Source of the DNA: Actinomycetota bacterium
GTDB taxonomy: Bacteria; Actinomycetota; Actinomycetes; Actinomycetales; Microbacteriaceae
Length of the DNA stretch: 64,000 nucleotides
NCBI GenBank assembly: GCA_013297625.1
Contig: JAAFHT010000003.1
Coordinates: 1 to 64,000, forward strand
Direction of reading: 5' to 3'
In this document: piece by piece, positions 28,115 to 38,671 of the stretch
Position numbering within the stretch: the stretch's first letter is position 1
How the letters are laid out: every line of letters starts with the position of its first letter
Position numbers and translations under genes: made by a program
The notes under the pieces: model-generated
Databases searched by the model: none
What the model was told of the DNA's origin: nothing
What the model saw: only the letters and a program-made list of their open reading frames with translations

Positions 28115-29662
28115 TCAGATCCACGTGGGCATCCAGTACCGCAGCTGAATGAGTTCGATTGGGGTCGGGATGCCCGTCCACAGCGGCAGAAAGAACGCAC
28201 TCACGGCGAGCAAGAACAGCATGAGCATGAGCACGATGGTTGCGCCGAACGCGCGCCGCGGAGCGGGGTCGTCGGGCTGACCGAGCACGCGACCGAGCAG
28301 CATCGTCAGGGCCAGCACGAGAAACGGCGTGATGACGATCGTGTAGAAGAAGAACATCGTGCGCTCGGGGTAGAGCAGCCACGGCAGCCAGCCGGCGAAG
28401 ACCCCCGTGAGCACGACGGCGATGGCCCAGCCGTGGGCGGGGAGGGTCGGGCCGGTGAGGCCGCGCATCCGTCGAACGGCGAGGGCGATCAGGAGCGCGA
28501 GAATAGTGATCACGGCCGCGACTGACCCCCACCAGATGAACGGGTTGGGAATGCCCGTGATGGCCTCGGCCGTGCCGTTGCCGAGGTCGTTGTAGTGCAT
28601 GTAGGTCGGCCGCAGCAGCAGCGGCCAGCCGATCGCCGGAGCCTCGTAGTTGTGCGGGCTTGACTCGTTGACGTGGTACCCGTAGATGGCGGTCTGGTAC
28701 TCCCACCAGTTCTGCAGGACGTCGGGCAGGCTGCCGAAGACGCCCGGCAATCGGTTGTCGTCGGTGACCTCACGGGTGCGGCCATAGCCGCCCGTCGTCA
28801 CGAACCAGCCCCACCACGTGAGTAAGTGCGCGGCGACCGCTCCCGGAATCATGAGCACGAATGAGACGGGCGCTTGCCGCAGAAGTGTGCCGCTCGCCCA
28901 GATCGCGACTCCGGCCTGTCGCCGGTCGATGGCATCGGCGACGACGGTCAGCACGGCGAAGGCGGCGAGCAGGTAGAGGGCGCTCCACTTCACACCGGCC
29001 GCGAGGCCAAAGGTGATGCCGGCCGCGAAGAGCCAGGGCCGGTTCCAGAACGCCGGACCCCAGTCGGTCGATCGCGGGGGGTCGGATTCGCGTCGGCGCG
29101 CAAGCCACGCGTCGAGCGAGCGACGAACGTCTCGTCGGTCGAGCACGACGAAGATCACGGCGAGCACGATGAGCAGGGCGAGAATGCCGTCGAGCAGCGC
29201 GACGCGACTCATGACGATGGCATTGCCGTCGATCGCGATCAGCAGACCCGCGATGCCGGTGAGCACAAGCCGCGAGAACAGCAAGTGGGCAAGCAGCATG
29301 ACGAGCCCGACGAGCACGACGCCGGCCACGGCAGTGCCGAGTCGCCAACTGGCGGAGTTCTCGGGGCCGAGTGCGCCGAGGCCGAGCGCGATGATCCATT
29401 TGCCGAGTGGGGGATGCGCAATGAATGAGGCGAGTTCGCTCGGGCTGCCGGGCGTGCCCGCTGCCCACAACTCGTTCGCCCCGTCGGGCCAGCGCCCCTC
29501 GTAGCCGAGTTGGCGCAGCGATTCGGCGTCTTTCACGTAGTAGGTCTCGTCAAAGACGAGCTCGCCGGGATGCTCAATGCCGATGAGTCGCGTCGCCGCA
29601 GCCACCCCGAGCACAGCCGCGGGAACGGCAACACTGAGCACGCGGCGCCGAGCATCGTTCAC
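28115..29662 (-). CDS. Protein O-mannosyltransferase (dolichyl-phosphate-mannose type)
   Basis: RLIGIEHPGELVFDETYYVKDAESL, IAHPPLGKWIIALG; 515 aa multi-TM; divergent from rsmI. Confidence 0.92.
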   Translation of the reverse strand: MNDARRRVLSVAVPAAVLGVAAATRLIGIEHPGELVFDETYYVKDAESLRQLGYEGRWPDGANELWAAGTPGSPSELASFIAHPPLGKWIIALGLGALGPENSASWRLGTAVAGVVLVGLVMLLAHLLFSRLVLTGIAGLLIAIDGNAIVMSRVALLDGILALLIVLAVIFVVLDRRDVRRSLDAWLARRRESDPPRSTDWGPAFWNRPWLFAAGITFGLAAGVKWSALYLLAAFAVLTVVADAIDRRQAGVAIWASGTLLRQAPVSFVLMIPGAVAAHLLTWWGWFVTTGGYGRTREVTDDNRLPGVFGSLPDVLQNWWEYQTAIYGYHVNESSPHNYEAPAIGWPLLLRPTYMHYNDLGNGTAEAITGIPNPFIWWGSVAAVITILALLIALAVRRMRGLTGPTLPAHGWAIAVVLTGVFAGWLPWLLYPERTMFFFYTIVITPFLVLALTMLLGRVLGQPDDPAPRRAFGATIVLMLMLFLLAVSAFFLPLWTGIPTPIELIQLRYWMPTWI

Positions 29663-29734
29663 TGGAACATCGTAGGCCGAGCATCCGCCCTGCGCTCGGC
29701 TCTCGCTCCGCAGGGGCGGTGGGAGGATGGGCGC

Positions 29735-30550
29735 ATGATCGTTCTTGCCGCGACGCCCATTGGCAATCTCGGCGACGCGAGTCGGCGGCTCGTCGAGGCG
29801 CTCGAGTCAGCGACCGTGATCGTGGCAGAAGACACTCGCACGGCTGTGCACCTGATGCGCGCCCTGGGCGTTGAGAACCGCCCGCAGCTCATGCCCCTGC
29901 ACGAGCACAACGAACGGGAGAAGTCCGCCGAGCTCGTTGCGCTTGCGCGCGAGACCGACGTGCTCGTGCTGACCGACGCTGGCATGCCCTCCGTGAGCGA
30001 CCCCGGGTTCGTGCTCGTCGAGACCGCGATTGCCGCCGGAGTTGCGGTCACCGCGCTGCCGGGGCCGAGCGCGGTGCTGACGGCCCTCGTGCTGAGCGGT
30101 CTGCCGACCGACCGCTTCGTGTTCGAAGGCTTTTTGCCGCGCAAGGGTCGCGCCGGGGCGCTGAAAGCACTCACGACCGAGCCGCGCACGCTCGTGTTTT
30201 TCGAGGCTCCGCACCGCATTGCCGCGGCGCTCGCCGACGCGCGGGATGCGATGGGCCCTGATCGCCGGGCCGCCGTCTGCCGTGAGCTCACCAAGAAGTT
30301 CGAAGAGATCGCGCGCGGAACCCTCGCCGAGCTCGCCGACCGCTTCGCCGAGGGCGCTCGCGGCGAGATCGTGCTCGTCATCGAGGGAGCGCCGGCACGG
30401 TCATCCGATCTGCCGACCGCTCTCGCCGAGGTCGCCGACCGTGTGGCGGCGGGCGAGCGATTGAAGGATGCTGCTGCCGCTGTCGCCGCCGCGACCGGGC
30501 TCGGCACCCGCGAGCTCTACGAGGCGGCGCTCGCCGCCCGTCGCAACTGA
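29735..30550 (+). CDS. rsmI: 16S rRNA (cytidine1402-2'-O)-methyltransferase
   Basis: MIVLAATPIGNLGDASRRLVEAL, EDTR, GMPSVSDPGFVLV, GFLPRKGR. Confidence 0.95.
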   Translation: MIVLAATPIGNLGDASRRLVEALESATVIVAEDTRTAVHLMRALGVENRPQLMPLHEHNEREKSAELVALARETDVLVLTDAGMPSVSDPGFVLVETAIAAGVAVTALPGPSAVLTALVLSGLPTDRFVFEGFLPRKGRAGALKALTTEPRTLVFFEAPHRIAAALADARDAMGPDRRAAVCRELTKKFEEIARGTLAELADRFAEGARGEIVLVIEGAPARSSDLPTALAEVADRVAAGERLKDAAAAVAAATGLGTRELYEAALAARRN

Positions 30551-30566
30551 GGGCGACAGCGCTGAC

Positions 30567-31043
30567 CTAGTCGCAGGTATCGCGCAGGTCGAGCGTGACG
30601 GGGGCGCCCTGCTCGTCGCCGTCGACCGTGAGCTGCAGGCCGTCGACGCGGCCCTCGGCCGAACCGGTGCGCTCGACCTCGACGCCCACGTAGGCCGCTT
30701 CGCCCGGCTCAATGGCGGTCTGGTCGAGGTCGACTCCGCCGACGCTGCCGCGGCCGCTCGACTCGAACAGCACGGCTGTCGAGCGGGCATCCTCATTGAT
30801 CGCAATGAAGCGGTCGATAATCTCGACGCCCGATGACTCGAGTAGCTCGACGCCCGCGATCACAATCGCTTCGTCGGATGAGTTCGAGACGCCGATGGCG
30901 ATCGTTCCCGAGTCGCCCGCGAGACAGCCCGAGAGGTTACCGAGCGGATCACTTGGTGATCCGCTGCACGAAGCGAGAAGAATCGTGACGAGTGCGGGCA
31001 CAGAGACAGCGAGAACAGCGCGACGGGGAAGCACGAGTTCCAC
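30567..31043 (-). CDS. Putative lipoprotein
   Basis: AVSVPALVTILLASCSGS lipobox; 158 aa. Confidence 0.75.
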   Translation of the reverse strand: MELVLPRRAVLAVSVPALVTILLASCSGSPSDPLGNLSGCLAGDSGTIAIGVSNSSDEAIVIAGVELLESSGVEIIDRFIAINEDARSTAVLFESSGRGSVGGVDLDQTAIEPGEAAYVGVEVERTGSAEGRVDGLQLTVDGDEQGAPVTLDLRDTCD

Positions 31044-31052
31044 GCTACGCGC

Positions 31053-31598
31053 TCAGCCAAGGTGCGTGCCGCACCGCGACCATGGCGGCACGAAGCCGAC
31101 GGTGGCGTCGGCCACGCTCGTGGCCGAGAACCAGCCGTCGTCGTAGCGCAAGCGCAAGCCGCGTAAACCTGCGTAGTCGGTGTAGTCCTTCGCGTGCAGC
31201 TCGACCACAATCTCGACCGTTGACCGCGGCTCAATGATCGTGCCCTCGATGGGGGAGCGATCACGCCAGAGGTCCACTTGCTCGGTCGAGAGCTCACCGC
31301 CCGGGGCAAAGCCGAACGATGAGTAGGCGTTCGGCACGGGAACGACATTGATGTCGGCGACCGTGGCGTTGTCGAGTTCGACGACACGGGCATCCCGAAG
31401 AATGACGCTGCGGCCAGTGTCATTCGTCACGGTGATGCCAATGAGGGCGAGATAGCCCTCTGTTGTTGTCTGCGTGGCAAAGCAACGCTCGGCGAGCCCG
31501 CCGAAGATCGTGAGCGGAGGCGCGCCAACACACCCGCTGAGCGTGGCGACGACCGCCATGCTCACGAGACCCCCTGCGAAGAACCTAGAGATCCTCAC
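31053..31598 (-). CDS. Putative lipoprotein
   Basis: GTG start VRISRFFAGGLVSMAVVATLSGCVG lipobox; tandem with the previous lipoprotein gene. Confidence 0.75.
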   Translation of the reverse strand: MRISRFFAGGLVSMAVVATLSGCVGAPPLTIFGGLAERCFATQTTTEGYLALIGITVTNDTGRSVILRDARVVELDNATVADINVVPVPNAYSSFGFAPGGELSTEQVDLWRDRSPIEGTIIEPRSTVEIVVELHAKDYTDYAGLRGLRLRYDDGWFSATSVADATVGFVPPWSRCGTHLG

Positions 31599-31652
31599 GG
31601 GGGCAATGCTACCGCGTAACCGAGCCAAGCGCGCCGGTAGGCTGGCACCACT

Positions 31653-33227
31653 ATGGCCGCAGCCGACCGCTTCTATATCGCCACCCCGATCTTCTACGTC
31701 AACGACGTTCCACACATCGGGCACGCCTACACCGAGGTGGCCGCCGACGTGCTCGCGCGCTGGCACCGGCAGTCGGGCGTCGACACGTGGTCGCTCACCG
31801 GTACCGACGAGCACGGCCAGAAGATTCTGCGCACGGCCGTCGCCAACGGCGTGACGCCGCAAGAGTGGGCCGACAAGCTCGTCGACTCAGCGTGGAAGCC
31901 CCTGCTCGACACGATCGATATCGCCAACGATGACTTCATTCGCACGACCGAGCCACGGCACGAAAAGGTCGTGCAGCAGTTCTTGCAGAAGCTCTACGAC
32001 ACCGGATTCATCACCGAGGGCGAGTACGAGGGCTACTACTGCGTCGGCTGTGAGGAATACAAGCAGAACGACGACCTTGTCGATGGCGCGGGAGAGTTTG
32101 CCGGTCAGCGGGTGTGCGCCATCCACGGTCGCCCCATCGAAGTGCTCAAGGAGAAGAACTACTTCTTCGCGCTCAGCACCTTTCAGCAGAAACTGCTCGA
32201 CCTCTACGAATCGCAGCCCGACTTCATTCAGCCGCCGAGCCTGCGCAACGAGATCATAAGCTTCGTGCGGCGCGGCCTCGACGACCTCTCGATCTCGCGC
32301 CAGAGTTTCGACTGGGGCGTGCGGATTCCGTGGGACGACAGTCATGTCACCTATGTGTGGTTCGACGCGCTGCTCAACTACATCAGCGCCATCGGCTGGG
32401 GCAGCGACGACGTGAACTTTGCACGGCGCTGGCCGGCCGTGCAGCTCGTCGGCAAAGACATTGCGCGCTTCCACGCGGTCATTTGGCCGGCCATGCTCAT
32501 GGCGGCCGACCTGCAGCCGCCGGCCCGCGTTTTCGGTCACGGCTGGCTGCTCGTCGGCGGCGAGAAGATGTCGAAGTCGAAGCTCACGGGCATCGCTCCG
32601 CACCAGATCACCGACGTGTTCGGCAGCGACGCCTTCCGCTACTACTTCATGAGCGCCATCAACTTTGGCCAAGACGGCTCATTCAGTTGGGAAGACCTTT
32701 CGGCCCGCTACCAGGCTGAGCTCGCCAACGGCTTTGGCAACCTCGCCTCGCGCGTCATCGCGATGGTCGGCAAGTATTGCGACGGCGTCGTGCCCGCTGC
32801 CACTGACGTGACCGCCGCCGAGTTGGGCATTCAGAAGACCGTGGCGGATGCCGTGGTCACCGCCCAGCGCGCCATCGACACCTTCGCCATCCACGATGCC
32901 ATCGCGGCAGTCTGGACGATCGTCGACGAGCTCAACGGCTACATCACGTTGCAAGAGCCGTGGAAGGTTGCGAAAGATCCGGCGCTGGAGGCACGCCTCC
33001 ACACGATTCTGTACACCGCGGCCGAGGGGCTGCGGGCGCTGGCCGTGTTGCTCTCGCCCGTGACGCCGCAGGCCGCCCAAAAGTTGTGGGTCGCGCTCGG
33101 GGCCGAGCCGGCGCTCGGCGGGTTGCTCGCGCAGAACATCCCGAACGCGGGCGAGTGGGGTCAGCTGCCCGCCGGCACGCAGACGCAGCCGCTCGAGGCG
33201 CTGTTTCCGCGCATCGAGACCGAATAG
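31653..33227 (+). CDS. metG: Methionyl-tRNA synthetase
   Basis: TPIFYVNDVPHIGHAYTEVAADV; GGEKMSKSKLTG (KMSKS). Confidence 0.97.
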   Translation: MAAADRFYIATPIFYVNDVPHIGHAYTEVAADVLARWHRQSGVDTWSLTGTDEHGQKILRTAVANGVTPQEWADKLVDSAWKPLLDTIDIANDDFIRTTEPRHEKVVQQFLQKLYDTGFITEGEYEGYYCVGCEEYKQNDDLVDGAGEFAGQRVCAIHGRPIEVLKEKNYFFALSTFQQKLLDLYESQPDFIQPPSLRNEIISFVRRGLDDLSISRQSFDWGVRIPWDDSHVTYVWFDALLNYISAIGWGSDDVNFARRWPAVQLVGKDIARFHAVIWPAMLMAADLQPPARVFGHGWLLVGGEKMSKSKLTGIAPHQITDVFGSDAFRYYFMSAINFGQDGSFSWEDLSARYQAELANGFGNLASRVIAMVGKYCDGVVPAATDVTAAELGIQKTVADAVVTAQRAIDTFAIHDAIAAVWTIVDELNGYITLQEPWKVAKDPALEARLHTILYTAAEGLRALAVLLSPVTPQAAQKLWVALGAEPALGGLLAQNIPNAGEWGQLPAGTQTQPLEALFPRIETE

Positions 33228-33236
33228 TCGATCGCG

Positions 33237-34211
33237 ATGACCGGGCAGACTGACCCGCTTGATCCGCATGTGCGTGCGCGCTCGACCATGGAAGGTTCGA
33301 CGCGCGATCTGAGCTACCCGCCGAGCCCTGAGCCGCTTGCGGTCGCCGTCTACGACAACCACACGCACCTCGAGATCGCCGACGGTGAGAACCCGTTGCA
33401 CTACCGCGAGCACCTCGATCGGGCCTCCGAGGTCGGCGTGCGGGGCGTCGTGCAGGTCGGCACCGACGTGCTCACGAGCCGCTGGTCGGCCGCGGTCGCG
33501 GCGCGCGAGCCTCGGGTGCTTGCCGCGGTCGCCATCCACCCCAATGAGGCTCCGGCGCTCGCCGAATCGGGCGAGTTGGATGCCGCTCTCGCGGTCATCG
33601 ACGAGCTCGCCGCGCAGCCCCGCGTGGTCGCCATCGGTGAGACGGGCCTCGACTACTTCCGCACCGAGCCGGGCAGTGGACGCGACGCGCAACTCGCCGC
33701 CTTCGAAGCCCACATCGCCATCGCGAAGAAGCACGGCCTGGCGTTGCAGATTCACGACCGCGACGCGCACGACGACATCGTGGCGACGCTGCTGCGCGTG
33801 GGTGCGCCGGAGCGCACGGTCTTTCACTGCTTCAGTGGGGGAGTCGAGCTCGCGCGCGCGTGCGCCGAGCACGGGTGGTACGCGAGCATGGCCGGCACGG
33901 TGACGTTCAAGAACGCCCACAATCTGCGCGAGGCGCTTGAGGTGCTGCCGCGCTCACTCGTGCTCGTCGAGACCGACGCGCCGTTCTTGACTCCGCACCC
34001 CTATCGCGGTCGGCCGAACGGCCCCTACCTGTTGCCCCACACCGTGCGCGCGATCGCCGAGCACCTGGGCGCCGACGTCGATGAGTTCTCCGCCCAGCTG
34101 AGTGCGAACACCGAGCTCGTCTACGGCTCGTGGGACGCGCACCCGGTTGCTGCGGCCGCCGACGTGCCCGGCAACCCGCTCGATCTCAGCGCGACGGCGG
34201 GCGAGCGATGA
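33237..34211 (+). CDS. TatD-family deoxyribonuclease
   Basis: YDNHTHLEI; AIGETGLDYFR; VFHCFSGG; VETDAPFLTPHPYRGRPNGPY. Confidence 0.94.
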   Translation: MTGQTDPLDPHVRARSTMEGSTRDLSYPPSPEPLAVAVYDNHTHLEIADGENPLHYREHLDRASEVGVRGVVQVGTDVLTSRWSAAVAAREPRVLAAVAIHPNEAPALAESGELDAALAVIDELAAQPRVVAIGETGLDYFRTEPGSGRDAQLAAFEAHIAIAKKHGLALQIHDRDAHDDIVATLLRVGAPERTVFHCFSGGVELARACAEHGWYASMAGTVTFKNAHNLREALEVLPRSLVLVETDAPFLTPHPYRGRPNGPYLLPHTVRAIAEHLGADVDEFSAQLSANTELVYGSWDAHPVAAAADVPGNPLDLSATAGER

Positions 34212-35059
34212 ACGCCCTGCTCGGCCCCGCCGAAGTGCGTGACCTCGCGGCTCTCCTCGACGTCATGCCCACCAAGAAGCTCGGCCAGAACTTTGTGCAC
34301 GACGCCAACACCGTGCGGCGCATCGTGCAGACCGCGGCGCTGGAACCGGGGGAGCCCGTGCTCGAGGTGGGCCCGGGGCTGGGCTCGCTGACGCTCGGAC
34401 TGCTCGAGGCGGGGCATCCGGTCGTCGCCATCGAAGTGGATGCTCGCCTCGCCACCCAGCTGCCCCTCACGGTCGCCCAGCTACAGCCCGAAGCCGCGCT
34501 CGCCGTGGTCACCGCCGACGCGCTGCGCGTGTCATCGGTTCCCGATGCCCCGGGCGGCCTGCGCCCCACGGCTCTCGTCGCCAACTTGCCCTACAACATC
34601 TCGGTGCCCGTGCTGCTGCACCTGCTTGCTCTCGAGCCCGGGATTCGTCGTGTGCTCGTCATGGTGCAAGCCGAAGTCGGGCACCGGCTCGCCGCCGAAC
34701 CCGGTTCGAAGGTCTATGGCGGTCCGTCGATCAAGGCCGCCTGGTACGGGCGCTGGCGCGTCGAGGGCCAGGTGAGCCGTCAGGTGTTCTGGCCCGTGCC
34801 GAACGTCGATTCGGTGCTCGTGGGCATGACTCGGCACGAGGTTCCCGGCACCGAGGCCGAGCGACTGCGCATGGGCGAGCTCGTCGACGCCGCGTTTGGG
34901 CAGCGTCGCAAGATGCTGCGGCAGGCGCTGAGCGAACTCTTCGGCTCGTCGGCGGCCGCGACGGCCGCGCTCGAGTCGGCGGGGCTCGACCCTACCGCTC
35001 GGGGCGAGATGCTCGGACTCCCCGAGTTTTTGCGGCTGGCTCGGGCCGCGCCGGCGTGA
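34208..35059 (+). CDS. rsmA: 16S rRNA dimethyladenosine transferase
   Basis: PTKKLGQNFVHDANTVRRIV; EVGPGLGSLTLGLLE; ANLPYNISVPV. Confidence 0.96.
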   Translation: MNALLGPAEVRDLAALLDVMPTKKLGQNFVHDANTVRRIVQTAALEPGEPVLEVGPGLGSLTLGLLEAGHPVVAIEVDARLATQLPLTVAQLQPEAALAVVTADALRVSSVPDAPGGLRPTALVANLPYNISVPVLLHLLALEPGIRRVLVMVQAEVGHRLAAEPGSKVYGGPSIKAAWYGRWRVEGQVSRQVFWPVPNVDSVLVGMTRHEVPGTEAERLRMGELVDAAFGQRRKMLRQALSELFGSSAAATAALESAGLDPTARGEMLGLPEFLRLARAAPA

Positions 35060-36057
35060 GCGCAACGTCCGTCGTTCGCCCTCTTCGCCCGTTATCGGCA
35101 CCCGCAACGACGGTGATCGTGCTCACTGGCATCGGCGCGGGCGCTCTCGTGGGGGCGCTGGTTCCCGCGGCGGCCGGGGTGCCCGATGCCGTGGTGTTGG
35201 CGGTCGTGGCCGTCGCCATCGGAGTGACCCTGGTGGATGTTCCGCTCGCGTCGTTCGGCCGCGCCGTGCTCGATCGGCGCTTCTTGATTGCCGTGCTGTT
35301 GCTCAACGTGGCCGTGTCGCCCGCGCTCGTCTATGTGCTGAGCCGCGTGGTGGTGACCGACCCTGACCTGCAGGCCGGGTTGCTGTTGTTGTTGCTCGCC
35401 CCCGGCGTCGGGCTTGTGGCGGCTTTCGTTCGACGAGCGGGCGGTGCAGTCGAAAGCTTGCTGAGCGTCGCGCCGGTGTTGCTGGTGTTGCAGGTCGTCA
35501 CGGTGCCGGGCTTCATGTTGCTCTTTACCGCGAGCGAGAACTTTCTCAGCCTCGATGGCTCGCGCTTGCCGGTTGCCGTGCTCGCGGGAATCGTTGCCCC
35601 CGCCGCGGTGGTGACGGCGCTGCAACTCGTGGGCGTGCGTCGGCCGCGTCTCGCGGCCGGGCTTCGCCGCGGAGCCACGTTCACCGCTCCCGCCACCGCC
35701 CTCGCCGCCGGGTTCGTTGCCGCCGTGCTCATCCCGCGCGCGGGCGAGCGCATCGAGCTGCTCGAAGCCGTCGCGCCGCTCATCGGTGTCTACCTCATCG
35801 TGCTCACGCCTCTTGGCATTCTCGTGGGCACGGCCTTCGGCCTGCCGCTCTCGCAGGTGCGCGCGGTCGCGTTCAGTGGCGGCGCTCGCAACGGGCTACT
35901 CGTGCTGCCGATCGCCCTCGCGTTTCCCGACGGCTTTGCCGTAGTCGCCCTCGTGGTCGTGCTGGGGATGGCGATTGAGATCATCGGCTTGGGCATTTAC
36001 GGACTCGTCGTGCCGAGCGTGACGGCACAGTCGCGGAGCGTGCTCACCCCCGAATGA
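35056..36057 (+). CDS. Arsenite efflux/bile-acid:sodium symporter-like transporter
   Basis: About ten TM helices; VTLVDVPLASFGRAVLDRRFLIAVLLLNVAVSPALV; ALQLVGVRRPRLAAGLRRG. Confidence 0.75.
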   Translation: MSATSVVRPLRPLSAPATTVIVLTGIGAGALVGALVPAAAGVPDAVVLAVVAVAIGVTLVDVPLASFGRAVLDRRFLIAVLLLNVAVSPALVYVLSRVVVTDPDLQAGLLLLLLAPGVGLVAAFVRRAGGAVESLLSVAPVLLVLQVVTVPGFMLLFTASENFLSLDGSRLPVAVLAGIVAPAAVVTALQLVGVRRPRLAAGLRRGATFTAPATALAAGFVAAVLIPRAGERIELLEAVAPLIGVYLIVLTPLGILVGTAFGLPLSQVRAVAFSGGARNGLLVLPIALAFPDGFAVVALVVVLGMAIEIIGLGIYGLVVPSVTAQSRSVLTPE

Positions 36058-36487
36058 GAGCGAGCGCTACGGCAAGGACTTCTTCAGGCGGCTGGGTCGC
36101 GTCGACCTCGATCGTTGCCATTCGTCGCAAGAGCGGCTCGACTGTCTGAAAGTAGTCGGTGATCTCCGCTCGGTCGGCCGCGTTCCGTCCGTAGGTATTG
36201 TCTGTGCGTTGCGCGACGCGGTCCAGAATGACCGAGAGTGGCGCCGAAAGCAGCACGATGTGATCGAAGCGGTCGGCAATCTCGGCCTGGTTGTCGACTG
36301 TGCCGGATACCGCGATGGTGTCATGAGCATCGAGGTGTTCGCTCATGCGGTGGAGGTCCCACCGACCGTCGTGGAGCGTCCAGCCGCCGTAGTCGGTGTC
36401 GAGGATGGCATAGCCATGTGCAGCGAGCCCGTTTAGCAACGTCGACTTTCCCGTGCCTGACATGCCCGTTACCAAGAGCCTCACCAT
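36044..36487 (-). CDS. P-loop kinase-like protein
   Basis: MVRLLVTGMSGTGKSTLLNGLAAHGY (Walker A). Confidence 0.8.
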   Translation of the reverse strand: MVRLLVTGMSGTGKSTLLNGLAAHGYAILDTDYGGWTLHDGRWDLHRMSEHLDAHDTIAVSGTVDNQAEIADRFDHIVLLSAPLSVILDRVAQRTDNTYGRNAADRAEITDYFQTVEPLLRRMATIEVDATQPPEEVLAVALALIRG

Positions 36488-36509
36488 CGCTCGAGACTAG
36501 GCGGTCTCG

Positions 36510-37694
36510 CTAGGCGCGCTCGAGCAGGGTGATGACTTCGAAGTGCGTCGACTGCGGAAACATGTCGAGCACGCGCGCCCGCCGCAGCCGGTAGCCCGGC
36601 ATGACGGTGAGGTCGCGCGCGAGCGACTCGGCGTTGCAGCTGCTGTAGATCACGTGCTGCGGGCCGCGCCTCTGCAGCCACTCGGCGAGATCGCCGCCCA
36701 GGCCGCGCCGCGGAGGGTTGACGATCACAAGCTCGGGCACTTCTGTCGCCGCGAGAGCGAACGCCGTGGCGTCGGCCGGAATGAACCGGATGCGCTGCCG
36801 GTCACTCTCGGCCGGGTACCGCGCGTCGCGGGCCAGCTCGGCGCTCGCCACGGCGTCAGGCGCGGCTTCAACCCCGAGCACCGACCGCGTTGCCCTTCGG
36901 GGTACCCCTGCTCGGTCTGTCGCGTCGCCCGCTGGCGACGCGCAGTGCAGCGCGAACCCGCCGACCCCGCAGTACAGATCCCACACCGAGCGGGGGTCGA
37001 GCTCGTCGACCCACTCGCGCGCTTGCGTATAGAGCGCCGCGGCGATCGCGGTGTTGGTCTGCACGAAGCTCTGCGGCCGCACCCGCAGCTCGAGGTCGTT
37101 GACCGTGAACGGCAGCACCGCCTGCTCGGTGAGCACGTGCTCGACCTCGCCTTCGAGCACGGCCTTGTGCTCGGGGTGCAGGTTCGCGGTCACGACGAGT
37201 AGCTGCGGAAGGGCATCCTGCAGCCACGGCAACACGTCACGCACCCGCGCGACCGATTCTTCAGACCGCACCACGAACCGCACCATGAGCGCACCACTCG
37301 GGGCTTCCGTGACAATGAGGTGTTTGAGCACACCCGAGCGAGCCGGAACATCGTAGGGCTCGAGCCCCGCCCGCGTGATCGCGGCGATAAGACTCGGGAA
37401 CGCGGCGAGGATGCCCGGCGCGATGATGCCGCAGGTGCGCAGATCGACTCCCCGCCCGGCCCCGTCGAGAATGCCGAGGGTTGGCGCGGCGACCGTGCCG
37501 CCGACGACCATTTTGGCCTTGGCGCGAAAGCCGCTCTCGTCGCTGGCCACGGGTGGCAACCAGTGCGCATCCGCCCCAAACGGTGTCAGCAGCCCCTGAG
37601 CGAGCGCCACTTTCTCGGCCACCTGCTCGAGGTAGGGCTGGCCCATGAGCGTGCACGAGCGGCAGAGCCCGGCGTCGAAGTAGTCGCACTGCAT
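36510..37694 (-). CDS. rlmC: 23S rRNA (uracil-C5)-methyltransferase, RlmC-like
   Basis: MQCDYFDAGLCRSCTLMGQPYLEQ Fe-S Cys motif; DLYCGVGGFALHCA; VNPPRRGLG; IYSSCNAESLARDL. Confidence 0.9.
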   Translation of the reverse strand: MQCDYFDAGLCRSCTLMGQPYLEQVAEKVALAQGLLTPFGADAHWLPPVASDESGFRAKAKMVVGGTVAAPTLGILDGAGRGVDLRTCGIIAPGILAAFPSLIAAITRAGLEPYDVPARSGVLKHLIVTEAPSGALMVRFVVRSEESVARVRDVLPWLQDALPQLLVVTANLHPEHKAVLEGEVEHVLTEQAVLPFTVNDLELRVRPQSFVQTNTAIAAALYTQAREWVDELDPRSVWDLYCGVGGFALHCASPAGDATDRAGVPRRATRSVLGVEAAPDAVASAELARDARYPAESDRQRIRFIPADATAFALAATEVPELVIVNPPRRGLGGDLAEWLQRRGPQHVIYSSCNAESLARDLTVMPGYRLRRARVLDMFPQSTHFEVITLLERA

Positions 37695-37735
37695 GGTGGG
37701 CCCAGGCTAATGCTCCAGCAACATAGGCTGGAGCC

Positions 37736-38671
37736 ATGAGCACGGGGGCAACAGACCGAGTGGTGCATGTGCGAGCACCCGGCAAGATCAACGTGTTCAT
37801 GAAGGTCGGCTCGCTGCTCGACGATGGCTACCACGAGGTCGCCACGGCCTATCAGGCCATCTCCCTCTACGAAGAGGTCTACGCGCGGCCAGCCGATGAC
37901 TTCTCGGTGCGCTTCAGTGGCCCCATCGACACGAGCGGACTCGCGACCGACGGCTCGAACCTCGCGATCAAGGCGGCCCGATTGCTCGCACGTGCGGCCG
38001 ACTACCGCGGGGGAGTCGCGCTCGAGATCGAAAAGCATGTGCCCATCGCGGGCGGCATGGGCGGTGGGTCGGCGGATGCCGCGGCCACCCTCGTCGCGTG
38101 TGACCACCTGTGGGGCACCAACGTGGGCCGTGACGAGCTGCACGAGTTGGCTGCCCAGCTGGGGGCGGATGTGCCTTTCGCGCTCATGGGCGGCACGGCC
38201 GTCGGTACGGGTCGCGGCGACCGCCTCTCGCCCGCTCTCGCGCAAGGCACGTTTCACTGGGTGCTCGCGCTCGCCGATGACGGTCTCAGCACTCCGCAGG
38301 TCTACGCCGAACTCGACCGGCACCGTGAGCGGCACGTGCACGACATCGCTCCGGCGCCCGAGCAGCCCATGGTCGACGTCGAGGTGCTGCAAGCCCTGCG
38401 GGCCGGCGATGCGCACCAGTTGGCCGAGTATCTCTACAACGACTTGCAGGCGCCCGCGCTGCACTTGCAGCCGAGCCTTGCGGCGACGCTCGAACTCGGA
38501 GAACTGCAGGGTGCTCTCGCCGGGCTCGTGTCAGGCTCAGGACCGACGGTGGCGTTTCTGGCCGCCGATCACGATTCGGCGATCGACCTGCAGGTCGCGC
38601 TTAGTGCGTCTCGCTTGACGGCTCTTCGTGCGACGGGGCCGGTTCACGGCGCACGGGTGATCTCAGGCTGA
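37736..38671 (+). CDS. ispE: 4-(cytidine 5'-diphospho)-2-C-methyl-D-erythritol kinase
   Basis: [42 protein letters not shown]. Confidence 0.95.
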   Translation: MSTGATDRVVHVRAPGKINVFMKVGSLLDDGYHEVATAYQAISLYEEVYARPADDFSVRFSGPIDTSGLATDGSNLAIKAARLLARAADYRGGVALEIEKHVPIAGGMGGGSADAAATLVACDHLWGTNVGRDELHELAAQLGADVPFALMGGTAVGTGRGDRLSPALAQGTFHWVLALADDGLSTPQVYAELDRHRERHVHDIAPAPEQPMVDVEVLQALRAGDAHQLAEYLYNDLQAPALHLQPSLAATLELGELQGALAGLVSGSGPTVAFLAADHDSAIDLQVALSASRLTALRATGPVHGARVISG

